Shown piece by piece: positions 51,210 to 62,910 of a stretch of 64,000 nucleotides of DNA; within the stretch, counting starts at the first letter, position 1; each line of letters begins with the position of its first letter. The notes under the pieces are model-generated. The model saw nothing but the letters and a program-made list of their open reading frames with translations, did no database searches and was not told where the DNA came from. Made by a program: the position numbers and the translations under genes. This DNA comes from Lathyrus oleraceus (lineage: Eukaryota > Streptophyta > Magnoliopsida > Fabales > Fabaceae), in contig NC_066585.1 of assembly GCF_024323335.1 (NCBI RefSeq), positions 531,602,582 through 531,666,581 of the forward strand. The letters are read 5' to 3'.

Positions 51210-52955
51210 AATGGATCCTCATCAGGAATGTCCGGATTTCCATTAACAATCGGTATTGGGAGAAACACCCCACCGTCTCCATTTACAGTTAAAGGTACTC
51301 CCCCTATGTTATCCTTGAAAAACAACAAACTGATAAAAGAGTAAGGTAAGAAATGGTACTTGAGGGAGGAGATGGAGCAAGAAAAAATGTTTGAATAGAG
51401 ACGAGTGACAATGCAAAGACTCTAGCGAGTGGAAAGGCGATTGGGAACAAGAATCTTCAAATGGTAGCACAAAAGGAAAGAAAACACATGAGTGGCAAGA
51501 GAAAAGAAGAAGGGAAACAAAAAGTTGTGAGAAATGCCAAAAGGAAACTTATATAGGAAAGGAAAAATAGGAACCAACGTCATAATGTGTGAGAAATTGA
51601 AAGATCAATAATCGGCGGTTCAAATGACGCGTCGAAAATATAAGTGTAATCAAGTGCACTCGAATGACCTAGAAAATCGCACCACTCCTTAGCCTACTTA
51701 CTTAGAGCCATGCATTAAGGCATTCACCGAAACGTCTCAATGATTAGACAAGCATTTAATGAGATTGTCATTAAAAAAATTCACTCCTCGACACGAGATC
51801 ATAAACGAAGGGATGCCTAACCCGATTTTAGAGACTTTTCATACCTCACGGCATAGCAAACATGTGGGCAACTAGTATGAACCGGTCCTAGACCCAAAAG
51901 ATCCCAAAGGCCCGATCCAAACTATCTATAAATACTCATCTTGACTTTAAAAAGGTACGATTTTCTCATTCAAAATTTCACTCCATTTTCTACTATTCAC
52001 AAACTGACACACCCACATTTCCGCATCGGAGCAAACTGCAACGCCTCCATAAGAATTGTATCGATAATTCTGATTTTAGAACAAAATAATTAATAGTGTT
52101 CATTTCTAACGCAGTTTAGAAGGAAAGAACTACAGACAAAAAACGAAACTTGGAAAAAGAAAAACATTTAAAAAAAAATAAGAGTCCTAATTATTTAAAA
52201 AAAAAGAGTTATATGTTAAAGGAGTAAACTGAAAAAGAAAAAGAAAAAGTGTCAAGATAAAGTTTAGAAAGAAAGAAAAGGGGTGACGTGTAAGTATAAA
52301 GTAGGTGCAAATGGAAATCGTACAAAAACATCCAAACGCTTTATCAACATCACTTTCTCATGCTGCAAGATTCTTCTATAAGTGTCTAAACAAAAAATTT
52401 CCTTTCAATTCAAATTTCTCATATTGTGATTTGAGAGTTTTCAAATAGGTACAAATATCGTTTGCACTTATCTGATTCTTAGCTGTTATACAACCACGAA
52501 TCATCTTAGTGCAATTGTTAATATGTCTACCAAGTGTTTGATGAAAATCCTGATTAAACATTGCCTTTTAACCTTTTTTATATCATCACAGTTTACAGCA
52601 TCAGGGTGTACATTATTGCTCTTTTATTTCTCATTGCTTGGTTGCCACTTATTTAGCACTGACACTTGAGATTAAAGGTGTGATCATGTTTGACACGTGT
52701 TGATGTCAGACGCCGACGTGACACTGACACGTGTAGTTAATGCAATCACATGTCTTTTCAAATTTTTATCAGTTTCTACTTGTATGTGTTGTGTTGTGTT
52801 TGTGTAAGTGTTTCATAGATTGCCACACTTGAAATGATTTTGTGTGTTTATGTACAATATTCAATACTTATACATGTATGCATTCAGAGAAAAAGAATAA
52901 AGGCAAGCAAATAAAAGAAAAAACAGAATATCAAGTTTTCATCTTTTGTATGTGA
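51210..52955. other. Intergenic, with a gypsy-LTR-like relic at 51590-52070
   Basis: No supported gene. At 51930-52060 a CTATAAATACTC box is followed about 80 bp later by CTGACACACCC and CGCATCGGAGCAAACTGCA, the arrangement of the R region of many plant Ty3/gypsy LTRs (TATA, then CTGACTTGAGCGTCGGAG-like). No partner LTR or internal region is seen, so it is a solo or truncated relic at best. 52070-52300 is A-rich and 52300-52955 is the 3' flank of the receptor gene. Confidence 0.35.
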
Positions 52956-55900
52956 CTAAGAAGAATATGAATCTGAATAAATGGTTGAATTTGAACCTGG
53001 TGATGATAATTGGAAGCATGTGCAATTAGGGTCATGAATGACCTTTTTCTTATTGTTGTCAAATTTGGAACAAAACACACAATACAACCTTGGATAACTC
53101 CAATAATCTTCCTCTTCATTGTAGTCATCACTGTCCTCTGTCATATTTGAGTCCTCTTTTGTGTCATCTTCTTCATCATCATTACCAATTGGGGTATAAA
53201 CTAATCCAAATAATGGAAGAACCGCCATGAGAAATTTGTCAATGATGTCATTGCTCCATTTCTTACCTCTCTCCCAAATCATCAATGGTGCAAAAACTAG
53301 TCCAGCTCCAAATCCAAAACCAATTCCAGTGGATATATACTGCCAATCAAATTTCATGGAAGTTTTTGTTGTTGATGGATTTGTATTTATGCTGCTGCAG
53401 GTTGTTGCCAAAGGAAGGCCACAGAGTTTTTCATTATCCATGAAGGAAGTTTCCTGAAATGATTGAATTTGTGTACCTGTAGGGATCTTTCCTGAAAGAT
53501 GGTTAAAAGAGAGGTTTAGGAATGATAGGAAAGAAAGACTTGAAATCTGTATGGGAATTTCTCCTTCCAAAGAGTTGTTTGATAGATCTAAGGACTCAAG
53601 CTGCTTTAGATTTCCAATAGAGGGTGGAATTTGTCCAGAAAGTGCATTGTTTGACAAGTTGAGCCCATAGAGTGCTTTAAAGTCAAATAACTGTTTCGGT
53701 ATTTCTCCTTCGAAATGGTTGGATGAGAAGTCGATGGAAGCGAAGACTGTTAGAATCTTAACTAACTCCAGCTGAAGACCTTTGCTTGTAACTGTCACTG
53801 AATCCTGATAGTATATTTGACCATATGGAAGAACTTCAAATCGGATATGATTTACCTTTGAATCAGTTTGCTTTTCAGACATCATTTCCTCCCACGTTGT
53901 GAAGCATTTTCCAGGTAGTGAACCGTTGAAGTTGTTAAAGGCTAGATCAACTATCTGAAGCCTGTGCCAAGTTCCGTGGGTTTTTGGACATCCGATGTTG
54001 CCATGGAATTTGTTTTTGTGCAAGACTATGACACGAATTGTGGATATGTTCTTCAACAAGCATGGAAATATGTCATTGATGTTGTTTTCTGCAAGATCTA
54101 ACACTTCTAATGCCGAGCAATTCTCAAGAGATTTTGGAATCTGTCCATCTAAATTATTCTTTTGGAGATCAAGAGTCCTTAGAGCACAAGAAGGTGGAAA
54201 CACATCAGGGATGGTGCCAATGAGATTGTTCATCCTCAGATTTAATACCACAAGGGTTTGAGTCATTGTCATTAGACACGAGGGAATCGTTCCAGAAATG
54301 TTATTAATGGAAATATCAAGCACTTGAAGATTTGGGGCATTGCAAAGAGATATAGGGATATTGCCATGTATAGTATTTTTTGAAAGTGAGAGAAAAATTG
54401 TGAAATTCAGGTAGTTACCAAGGTCTTGTGGGATAACAGAGCTAAATTTATTCATTGAGTAATCCAAATAGGAAGCAAACTTAGGAAAAACAGGTATTGG
54501 CCCCTGCAGTTGGTTGTTATGAAGGTCAAGTGCTATCAATTTTGAAGTGAGATCTTGAAATGGTCCTTCCAAATCAGTGAGTATATTGTGAGAAACATTA
54601 AGGCTTTGAAGATTTTGTAGCTTCCATATCCAATTTGGCACTCTTCCTTTAATTTGATTATTTGATAGGTCTAGAATGTTTAATCTGGATTTGTTTCTCA
54701 AGAAACTAGGGAACACTTTCAGGTTGCATGATGCCAAACTTAGAGTGCTAATATTGTGAAAGGAAGTCAGATCAGCATTTACAACATTCACATTTATTGA
54801 TATGTTGTTGTACGAAAGGTTTAGTGCAGTTAAATTTCTAAGCTCCAAAAACTCGTCTAGCTGCAGCGACCCGTTTAACCTATTAGAGGAAAGATCTAGG
54901 ACAGAAAGTGAACTGAGCTGAAAGATATATTTTGGAATAGGCCCTGAGAGATTATTGCTACTTAAATCAAGGGTGTTGACTACAGAGGAAGACACATTTA
55001 AGAATTCATCAAATTTACTAAACTGGTTGGATGAAAGCTGAATCTTCTGTAGCAACGTAAGTGCAAAAAGGGATGAAGGAATGCTCCCATTGATAGAATT
55101 ATCATGCAAATCAATGCTGACTAGATTGTGCAATCCTTCAAAATGGGAAGATGATGGAATTGCACCACTTAAACGATTATGAGAAAGGTCTAGGTGTGTA
55201 AGGTTTTTGGCCATGCCAAGTGACGGCATTGGACCTGTGAAGCTATTAGATGACAAATCCATGTATCTAAGTTCTGTAAGGTTTGACAGTGAAATGGGAA
55301 GTGTTCCATTGAATTTACAATTAGAAATATCCAATTCCGATAAGTTTCTCATGTTACCTATAGTGTATGGAAATGATCCAGAGAAGCTTGTGTTACTTAC
55401 CTTTAACATATGGAGAGATCCACTCAGCGGAAATTCCGGAAATGAACCGTGCAGATTGTAGTTGAAGGATAAGTCAATAACAGACAGTGTTTCAATTTGG
55501 AAGATATTATGTGGAAATGTACCAGTCAATCCACAAAATGCAAAACTAAGAGTGGTCAAATTTTTAAAATTGGCAAATTTTTCGGGCACCGGGGATGAAA
55601 AGTTGTTCCCATCAAGAATAATGACCGATAGATTCTCATGTCTCGACAGAGATGAATCAAGGGGTCCTGTTAGATTGCAGTATGACATACTCAATTCTTG
55701 CAGTGCACGCAGTGGCGACAAAGCATTGCACCACTCTTGTCCTTGAGCTGTTATACTTACACCATCCAAATACAATTGCCTAATACTACTGAGATTTTGA
55801 ACAAACTTCTGTAAATTTGGTTTCTCAAGTTTCAACCCTTGTCCTAATAAATAGCTAAGAGAAGATATATCAAGAGTTACCAACCTTGTAAGCTGAGAAA

Positions 55901-56339
55901 TCTCGATAGGAATCTGTCCCACAAAGCCAGCATATGACAAATTCAGATAATTCAACATCACCAACTTGTTGAATCCTGATGGAATAACAGAATTGAAATT
56001 GTTAACAGCCAAATTCAATTTTTGAAGATGTTGAAGACTAAAAAGACTACTGGCAGTATCAAATCCACCAGAGATTGATTCTTCTCTCAGATCAAGACCA
56101 ATAACAAATCCTTCACTGTCACAAGCTACACCAACCCAATCACAGCAATCAATGCTTGAATTCCACAATTTCAGTTTGCTAGATTTTTCTGGCATGAAAG
56201 TGAGATTGTTCTTTAATTGGAGCAGCAATAATTGTTGATCATCAAGACATTTTCCAGAGACCACAGAGATTTGGAAACTGATATATAACCAGTAATAACA
56301 GAAAACAAAGGAAAGAAATGAAACCAATGTAATTCTCAT
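52956..56339 (-). CDS. LRR receptor-like protein (Ve1/RLP type), intact
   Basis: A single uninterrupted exon of 1127 codons. Signal peptide (about 1-29), a Cys-paired LRR N-terminal cap (from C31, with CCDWVGVACD), then about 30 extracellular LRRs of the LxxLxxLxLSxNxLxGxIP plant type with many N-glycosylation sequons. A non-LRR island around YYQDSVTVTSKG lies before the last four LRRs, followed by the C-cap (EKLCGLPL), a transmembrane helix (about 999-1022) and no kinase. Such proteins are cell-surface immune or developmental receptors that signal through SOBIR1/BAK1-type kinases; repeat content resembles the tomato Ve family. The roughly 105-residue cytoplasmic tail is acidic and ends in a Cys-containing block (YCVFCSKFDNNKKKVIHDPNC) that I recall from other legume homologues. 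It is the only convincing host gene here; orthology and ligand cannot be assigned. Confidence 0.95.
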   Translation of the reverse strand: MRITLVSFLSFVFCYYWLYISFQISVVSGKCLDDQQLLLLQLKNNLTFMPEKSSKLKLWNSSIDCCDWVGVACDSEGFVIGLDLREESISGGFDTASSLFSLQHLQKLNLAVNNFNSVIPSGFNKLVMLNYLNLSYAGFVGQIPIEISQLTRLVTLDISSLSYLLGQGLKLEKPNLQKFVQNLSSIRQLYLDGVSITAQGQEWCNALSPLRALQELSMSYCNLTGPLDSSLSRHENLSVIILDGNNFSSPVPEKFANFKNLTTLSFAFCGLTGTFPHNIFQIETLSVIDLSFNYNLHGSFPEFPLSGSLHMLKVSNTSFSGSFPYTIGNMRNLSELDISNCKFNGTLPISLSNLTELRYMDLSSNSFTGPMPSLGMAKNLTHLDLSHNRLSGAIPSSSHFEGLHNLVSIDLHDNSINGSIPSSLFALTLLQKIQLSSNQFSKFDEFLNVSSSVVNTLDLSSNNLSGPIPKYIFQLSSLSVLDLSSNRLNGSLQLDEFLELRNLTALNLSYNNISINVNVVNADLTSFHNISTLSLASCNLKVFPSFLRNKSRLNILDLSNNQIKGRVPNWIWKLQNLQSLNVSHNILTDLEGPFQDLTSKLIALDLHNNQLQGPIPVFPKFASYLDYSMNKFSSVIPQDLGNYLNFTIFLSLSKNTIHGNIPISLCNAPNLQVLDISINNISGTIPSCLMTMTQTLVVLNLRMNNLIGTIPDVFPPSCALRTLDLQKNNLDGQIPKSLENCSALEVLDLAENNINDIFPCLLKNISTIRVIVLHKNKFHGNIGCPKTHGTWHRLQIVDLAFNNFNGSLPGKCFTTWEEMMSEKQTDSKVNHIRFEVLPYGQIYYQDSVTVTSKGLQLELVKILTVFASIDFSSNHFEGEIPKQLFDFKALYGLNLSNNALSGQIPPSIGNLKQLESLDLSNNSLEGEIPIQISSLSFLSFLNLSFNHLSGKIPTGTQIQSFQETSFMDNEKLCGLPLATTCSSINTNPSTTKTSMKFDWQYISTGIGFGFGAGLVFAPLMIWERGKKWSNDIIDKFLMAVLPLFGLVYTPIGNDDEEDDTKEDSNMTEDSDDYNEEEDYWSYPRLYCVFCSKFDNNKKKVIHDPNCTCFQLSSPGSNSTIYSDSYSS

Positions 56340-57085
56340 TGGTCTCTACTATTAATTACAATCACAGAAGAAAGAAGAATTGAAGAAACAAATGGAGATA
56401 TTCATAAAGTTACAAACCAATGAAACTTGAAATGTTGCACCATTCAAAGTAAACTGTGTCTTATCTTAATAGCTCATAAAGTCATAGCTTGATTTTTCTA
56501 CAATGATAAAAGAAAGAAAATTCAAGCCATGCTTAGTTGCTGAAAAACATTATTTTTATTGCATTCTACGCGCATTAATGTCGATCCTTCTAATTTGTTG
56601 ACTTTTGGTAGCTTCTTAAATGGGACACTGAAGTTTTGGTGTATTATTAAAAACAAAACATTGACCCCACGACTTGTCCGAGAGCACATTTTCGTGGTAT
56701 TGGTAGACATCAACTAATTACAGTACTCTCTGACAATATGGTTCTCATTTAGAATATTCAAACTTTTAAAAGACAAGCATTTTTATCAATTTCTAATGAA
56801 AAATAGTAGTATTCCAACGTGAAATAGGAAATCGGTGATGTAAAGAGATGGAATTCTACGACAAATTTTAGAGTAAAAAAGTAGAAAGAGACTTGAGTAG
56901 GACCAAAACTGCATGTTAAAATAATCTCATGTTGTCTTTGGTTTCGGCATCTCTCTAATAAGAAACGCTCGATTTCGTCGATGGTTCGACTGAAATGTCA
57001 GTAGAACGAGTTCTTCGGTACAAGTGTAGCGAGAGAACTATAGGAAAAAAAACTCCAGTCTTTACAGTGACTAAACAAAAATTTA
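56340..57085. other. Upstream region of the receptor gene, nothing distinctive
   Basis: A/T-rich 5' flank of the receptor gene. I could not assign a TATA box with confidence on the minus strand. No repeat matching the rest of the window was seen. Confidence 0.4.
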
Positions 57086-58176
57086 ATATCAAGCACAGTT
57101 AGTCCCTCTCAACGGTGTCAAAAACTTGATAGGCCGCAAGTGTACGACAAATGTCAGAGTAATAAAAAGTATCGATCCACAGGGACTAACGTTGGATTAC
57201 CAAATTATGTTTATTCTTTGTAAATCTAGAGCAATCGAAGATGAGAAAAACGGATTATTTAAATGAAAAATCACTTAAATGAAAAACAACTTATTTAAAA
57301 AACACTTTTGAAAAAACAGCATAAATGAGAATTTTTTGAAAATAATAATTAAAAAATGGAGTTTAGTGTCATGGATCTTATTTTTGATGTTTCCATATGA
57401 TTCGAATTACATAATAATTTTTGATGTTTATAGGAAAAATATTTTTTTTTTTAATAATATCTGCTTTCGCCGACGTATTTTCGTATCTTCCAACAAATGA
57501 TTCATCGGATTTCACACGTCGTATTATTTGTCAAAATAGCGTTTAAAGTGCATCTACAAAGATGGAACAATCATCAATTACATTCGAGCGCTTTCGTGAT
57601 TTCGAACTTAATTATTAGAAAACTAGTTTTCGGACGCCGAAGCACATCCTTTCAGATTGTATTCAAAAGTCTGATTATTCTTTTACTTTTATCATAAGAA
57701 TTAGAAATAGATATTCAAGTTTCTAAAATAATTGTCCATAAATTTCTCATAATTGATTCATAATGAACTAAGTAGATAATCTATAAATAAGTTTCATGGC
57801 CCTTAACCCTAACAGGATTACTCACTCATGGTGATGGGTAACTTATTCAAAGCAATTTTCATGATAAACAACATAATATAATCAATAATCAATAATAAGA
57901 AAACACAATATTAAAGATCTTGATTAAAGAAAAATGAATGCTTCAATATAAATTTGATCAACTGCTCTCAAAAGAGACTGGTACAAAAAGCAGAAAATCA
58001 AAGCGAACAATTCAAAACTGAAAATAATCCTGGATGTATAAAAGTAAGTATAACTCTTAGTTTTTTTAGCTTATTCTAAACATGAAACAAAGCATCTGCT
58101 TCAAGACCCTTTAAAAACATAATAATGCCAAATTGGAAGGTGGGGAGATCCAAATTAGCAGCAAATCGATATGGAA
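57086..58176. repeat. Dispersed non-coding repeat, family not recognised
   Basis: Contains the string GGCCGCAAGTGTACGAC followed by ATCGATCCACAGGGACTAAC, sequence I recall as a common non-coding repeat in plant genomes, and further right the segment that continues into the first tandem unit (GGGACCTGAAAAC near 58400). No coding capacity. A T run at 57440-57452. Confidence 0.4.
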
Positions 58177-60549
58177 AAGGAAACAAAAGTTCCAAAACAG
58201 GCTTGCATGCTACGAGGCGTAGCACGTGCTACGGGCACCCGTAGGAGACCTCTGGCTCTGCGCTTCTAAAGAAAAGAATATGAAGGACTTTTTAATCTAC
58301 TGCTACGGGCACCCGTAACAACCTCTGGCTCTTGTTTTGCAATTTTTTAATCTTCTCGATTATTTGCGCTTTTGCTTCATTTTGGCCCAGATACTTATTG
58401 GGACCTGAAAACATTGAAAAAAAGACAAGCATAAAGTAAAATACAATAAAGTAAATTAAAACGGAATAAAACGATAAAATAGTCAAGCAAAATAAGTAAT
58501 AAAAGACTATGTAAAAACCATTAATCGTGTACTTCTCAGGTTAGCACACCAACACACAAGTCAGAGGGGTAAGTGAGATGTAACATTGCAAGAAGGAATG
58601 GATGAATATATTTTATGGCGTGTGATAGAGTTTATATACAATGAGCTGTTAAAAACGCTCTTGCTTAATCCGGTGTGAGGTGTAGGAGATTGTCTGATTA
58701 GATCTGACATCTGACGTCTGGTGATGAGCTAATAATAGGTTGAATGTGGTGCACCACTATCTGAAGAGAGTCTACATGTCTGTATTTCGTCAAGAACATT
58801 CATTTATTGAGTCACTCAAATAGGATCAGCCTTATTAAGTTATTGGTCTGGCCTGAAACAAATTCGGTTAAATATGTTTTACTAAATCCCTACATTTAGA
58901 TGGCCTTTTAACACCAACATTTCTAAATTTTTTAATAAATATGTAATTTTTCACTTTTCTACCATTTACACATTTGATCCCTATTTCGACCAGCCAAATG
59001 GTAGAGATTCACTAATGGGCCGCGTACTAGAGTCAGTTATCGTGCTCATCTTAGTTGTTAGAGTTCATCCAACGATATTCTGCATTCCAAGTCGCACTCA
59101 CCGAGGGCGGTTTTACTCGTTGCCCATTTATAAACATGATTTTGGGATACACCATGGTACATTTCATTCTATACTTGCAAGTTACATCTCTTTGATCTCG
59201 TTCACTTAAGTGTTTGATTGCTAACCTTACAGACACACACCATCTCCACCAACCAGATATGCCCAACGTCATACTAGAAAGACTCCATAGTTGAGTTCAT
59301 TAGCACATTGTCGATTTTCTGTTCCATGTCAAAATAGTACCTGATGTTACAAAAATGTTTGACCAGACTAACATAGGAGTCATGTAAGTGTGCCATGTGT
59401 ATTTTTTGTTAATATTTTTTAGGATTGCTTATTGCATCCTTAGTGGTGCTCACACACCCTTGTGAAAAACTAATAATGTCCCTAAAATTTGGAAATTCAT
59501 TTTCAGACACACTTCAAATACACCACAGTATTTCGTAAGCAAACCACATTCTCATTTTGACAAAAATTAGTCCATAAATATAATTTTTCAATAAATTCGG
59601 AAGTATACTTCAATATGAGATATTTGGAGACTTCATGGAGAAGAAGCATACCTAGGTGACTGTTGTGTTACATGTTTGGCATGGTATTTAGTTTAAACTG
59701 TGTTGAATGTACATATGTTATCGTGGTGCATGTCTTTGTTTACTGTTAGACAGTTGTAAATAGTAATGTTTATTGACTTATAGATTTTATACATTATTTT
59801 TGTGCTTCTCGTAATGATTTGAATCATTGAATCTGTGAAATATTGACTTGTAGAGTTTATAATTTATTTATGTATGTAACTTTTTTTCTATTATTTCAGG
59901 GACTAGACTAATCCTTACTGTTTTGCGCGAAAATAATATGTTGATCGGAGCGGTGTACAATGAATGTGGTTGTTGTACCATAAAGTTTTCCCTCCGCCTT
60001 TTCATCTTTTCACTCAATTCCTAACTTGAGAACCATTTGCATACCCTTATGCTTCATTCATATGCATCAATCATTCGTTCATATCTAGTAGTTGATCATC
60101 ATGGATTCAAAGTTTGCGGTTCTTTATACCTAATGGAAGCTAGGTTTGATTAAGGATCAAACCCTAGGATTATAGTATCACTCATCATATGGAATCAAAG
60201 GAGCACACTCCAATGTATTAGGGTTTCAGTCAATCCCAAGATCAAAAGTCAGACCCACATGGCATACAAGTACCAAGTAACCATAATTAGGGTTTTGTGA
60301 TTCCAACCAACTAATCAAGGACCTCAAACCAATCACAAAGGCTCCACTATCACATCTCCAACACATGACCCCAAAATTAGGGTTTGGTGATCAAACACAA
60401 GCTCATAAAGTCAATCACAAGTCCCAATGAGTATCAAAGTCAAGTATTAGGGTTTGGATGCACAAATGAACACCTGGTTTGCAAGCTCCATGAATCAAGG
60501 TCCCAAAGTTCAGGAAACTAGGGTTTTATCTCCTTTGATTCCATATGAT
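58177..60549. repeat. Tandem unit 1 (2373 bp)
   Basis: First unit; its left edge joins unrelated sequence at a short shared ATATGRWAAGG-like stretch. The palindrome TGCTACG/CGTAGCA is present with loop AGG; the next palindrome has one arm mutated (GTAGGA instead of GTAGCA). Confidence 0.88.
58500..58690 (-). promoter_or_regulatory. LTR-promoter-like block in each tandem unit
   Basis: On the minus strand TATATAAAC (58631-58640 region; repeated near 61003 and 63366) is followed about 75 bp later by CTGACTTGTGTGTTGGTGTG, resembling the TATA plus CTGACTTGAGCGTCGGAGTG arrangement of plant gypsy LTRs. It suggests that the tandem unit captured an LTR. Transcriptional activity is unknown. Confidence 0.4.
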
Positions 60550-62910
60550 AAGGAAACAAAAGTTCCAAAACAGGCTTGCATGCTACGAGCCGTAGCACGT
60601 GCTACGGGCACCCGTAGCAGAACTCTGGCTCTACACTTCTAAAGAAAAGAAGATGAAGGACTTTTTGCTCTACTGCTACGGGCGCCCGTAACAACCTCTG
60701 GCTCTTGTTTTGCAATTTTTCAATCTTCTCGAATATTTGCCCTATTGCTTCATTTTTGCCCAGATACTTATTGGGACCTGAAAACATTTAAAAAAAGACA
60801 AGCAGAAAGTAAAATACAATAAAGTAAATTAAAACGGAATAAAACGATAAAATAGTCAGGCAAAATAAGTAATAAAAGACTATGTAAAAACCATTAATCA
60901 TGTACTTGTCAGGTTAGCACACCAACACACAAGTCAGAGGGGTAAGTGAGATGTAACATTGCAAGAAGGAATGGATGAATATATTTTATGGCGTGTGATA
61001 GAGTTTATATACAATGAGCTGTTAAAAACGCTCTTGCTTAATCCGGTGTGAGGTGTAGGAGATTGTCTGATTAGATCTGACATCTGACGTCTGGTGATGA
61101 GCTAATAATAGGTTGAATGTGGTGCACCACTATCTGAAGAGAGTCTACATGTCTGTATTTCGTCAAGAACATTCATTTATTGAGTCACTCAAATAGGATC
61201 AGCCTTATTAAGTTATTGGTCTGGCCTGAAACAAATTCGGTTAAATATGTTTTACTAAATCCCTACATTTAGATGGCCTTTTAACACCAACATTTCTAAA
61301 TTTTTTAATAAATATGTAATTTTCCACTTTTCTACCATTTACACATTTGATCCCTATTTCGACCAGCCAAATGGTAGAGATTCACTAATGGGCCGCGTAC
61401 TAGAGTCAGTTATCGTGCTCATCTTAGTTGTTAGAGTTCATCCAACGATATTCTGCATTCCAAGTCGCACTCACCGAGGGCGGTTTTACTCGTTGCCCAT
61501 TTATAAACATGATTTTGGGATACACCATGGTACATTTCATTCTATACTTGCAAGTTACATCTCTTTGATCTCGTTCACTTAAGTGTTTGATTGCTAACCT
61601 TACAGACACACACCATCTCCACCAACCAGATATGCCCAATGTCATACTAGAAAGACTCCATAGTTGAGTTCATTAGCACATTGTCGATTTTCTGTTCCAT
61701 GTCAAAATAGTACCTGATGTTACAAAAATGTTTGACGAGGCTAACATAGGAGTCATGTAAGTGTGCCATGTGTATTTTTTGTTAATATTTTTTAGGATTG
61801 CTTATTGCATCCTTAGTGGTGCTCACACACCCTTGTGAAAAACTAATAATGTCCCTAAAATTTGGAAATTCATTTTCAGACACACTTCAAATACACCACA
61901 ATATTTCGTAAGCAAACCACATTCTCATTTTGACAAAAATTAGTCCATAAATATAATTTTTCAATAAATTCGGAAGTATACTTCAATATGAGATATTTGG
62001 AGACTTCATGGAGAAGAAGCATACCTAGGTGACTGTTGTGTTACATGTTTGGCATGGTATTTAGTTTAAACTGTGTTGAATGTACATATGTTAGTCTTTG
62101 TTTACTGTTAGACAGTTGTAAATAGTAATGTTTATTGACTTATAGATTTTATACATTATTTTGTGCTTCTCGGAATTATTTGAATCATTGAATCTGTGAA
62201 ATATTGACTTGTAGAGTTTATAATTTATTTATGTATGTAACTTTTTTTCTATTATTTCAGGGACTAGACTAATCCTTACTGTTTTCCACGAGAATAATAT
62301 GTTGATCGAAGTGGTGTACAATGAATGTGGTTGTTGTACCATAAAGTTTTCCCTCCCCATTTTCATCTTTTCACTCAATCCCTAACTTGAGAACCATTTG
62401 CATACCCTCATACTTCATTCATATGCATCAGTCATTCGTTCATATCTAGTAGTTGATCATCATGGATTCAAAGTTTGCGGTTCTTTATACCTAATGGAAG
62501 CTAGGTTTGATTAAGGATCAAACCCTAGGATTATAGTATCACTCATCATATGGAATCAAAGGAGCACACTCCAATGTATTAGGGTTTCAGTCAATCCCAA
62601 GATCAAAAGTCAGACCCACATGGCATACAAGTACCAATTAACCATGATTAGGGTTTTATGATTCCAACCAACTAATCAAGGACCTCAAACCAATCACAAA
62701 GGCTCAACTATCACATCTTCAACACATGACCCCAAAATTAGGGTTTGGTGATCAAACACAAGCTCATAAAGTCAATCACAAGTCCCAATGAGTATCAAAG
62801 TCAAGGATTAGGGTTTGGATGCACAAATGAAAACAAGGTTTGCAAGCTCCATGAATCAAGGTCCCAAAGTTCAGGAAACTAGGGTTTTACCTCCTTTGAT
62901 TCCATATGAT
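60550..62910. repeat. Tandem unit 2 (2361 bp)
   Basis: Carries the intact double palindrome: TGCTACG/CGTAGCA (loop AGC) followed by TGCTACGGG/CCCGTAGCA (2-nt loop), and further on the perfect 14-mer palindrome TACGGGCGCCCGTA. It lacks about 12 bp relative to unit 1, including a short deletion near 62090. Confidence 0.88.

Noticed and set aside
52376..52561. 61-codon minus-strand open frame downstream of the receptor gene
   Set aside because: No recognisable domain or neighbouring exons; could be a gene relic but not supported.
59015..59209. 64-codon open frame repeated in each 2.37-kb tandem unit, with a 73-codon frame on the other strand
   Set aside because: Repetition is due to the tandem array; no similarity to a known protein, and both strands are open over the same stretch, which is typical of chance.
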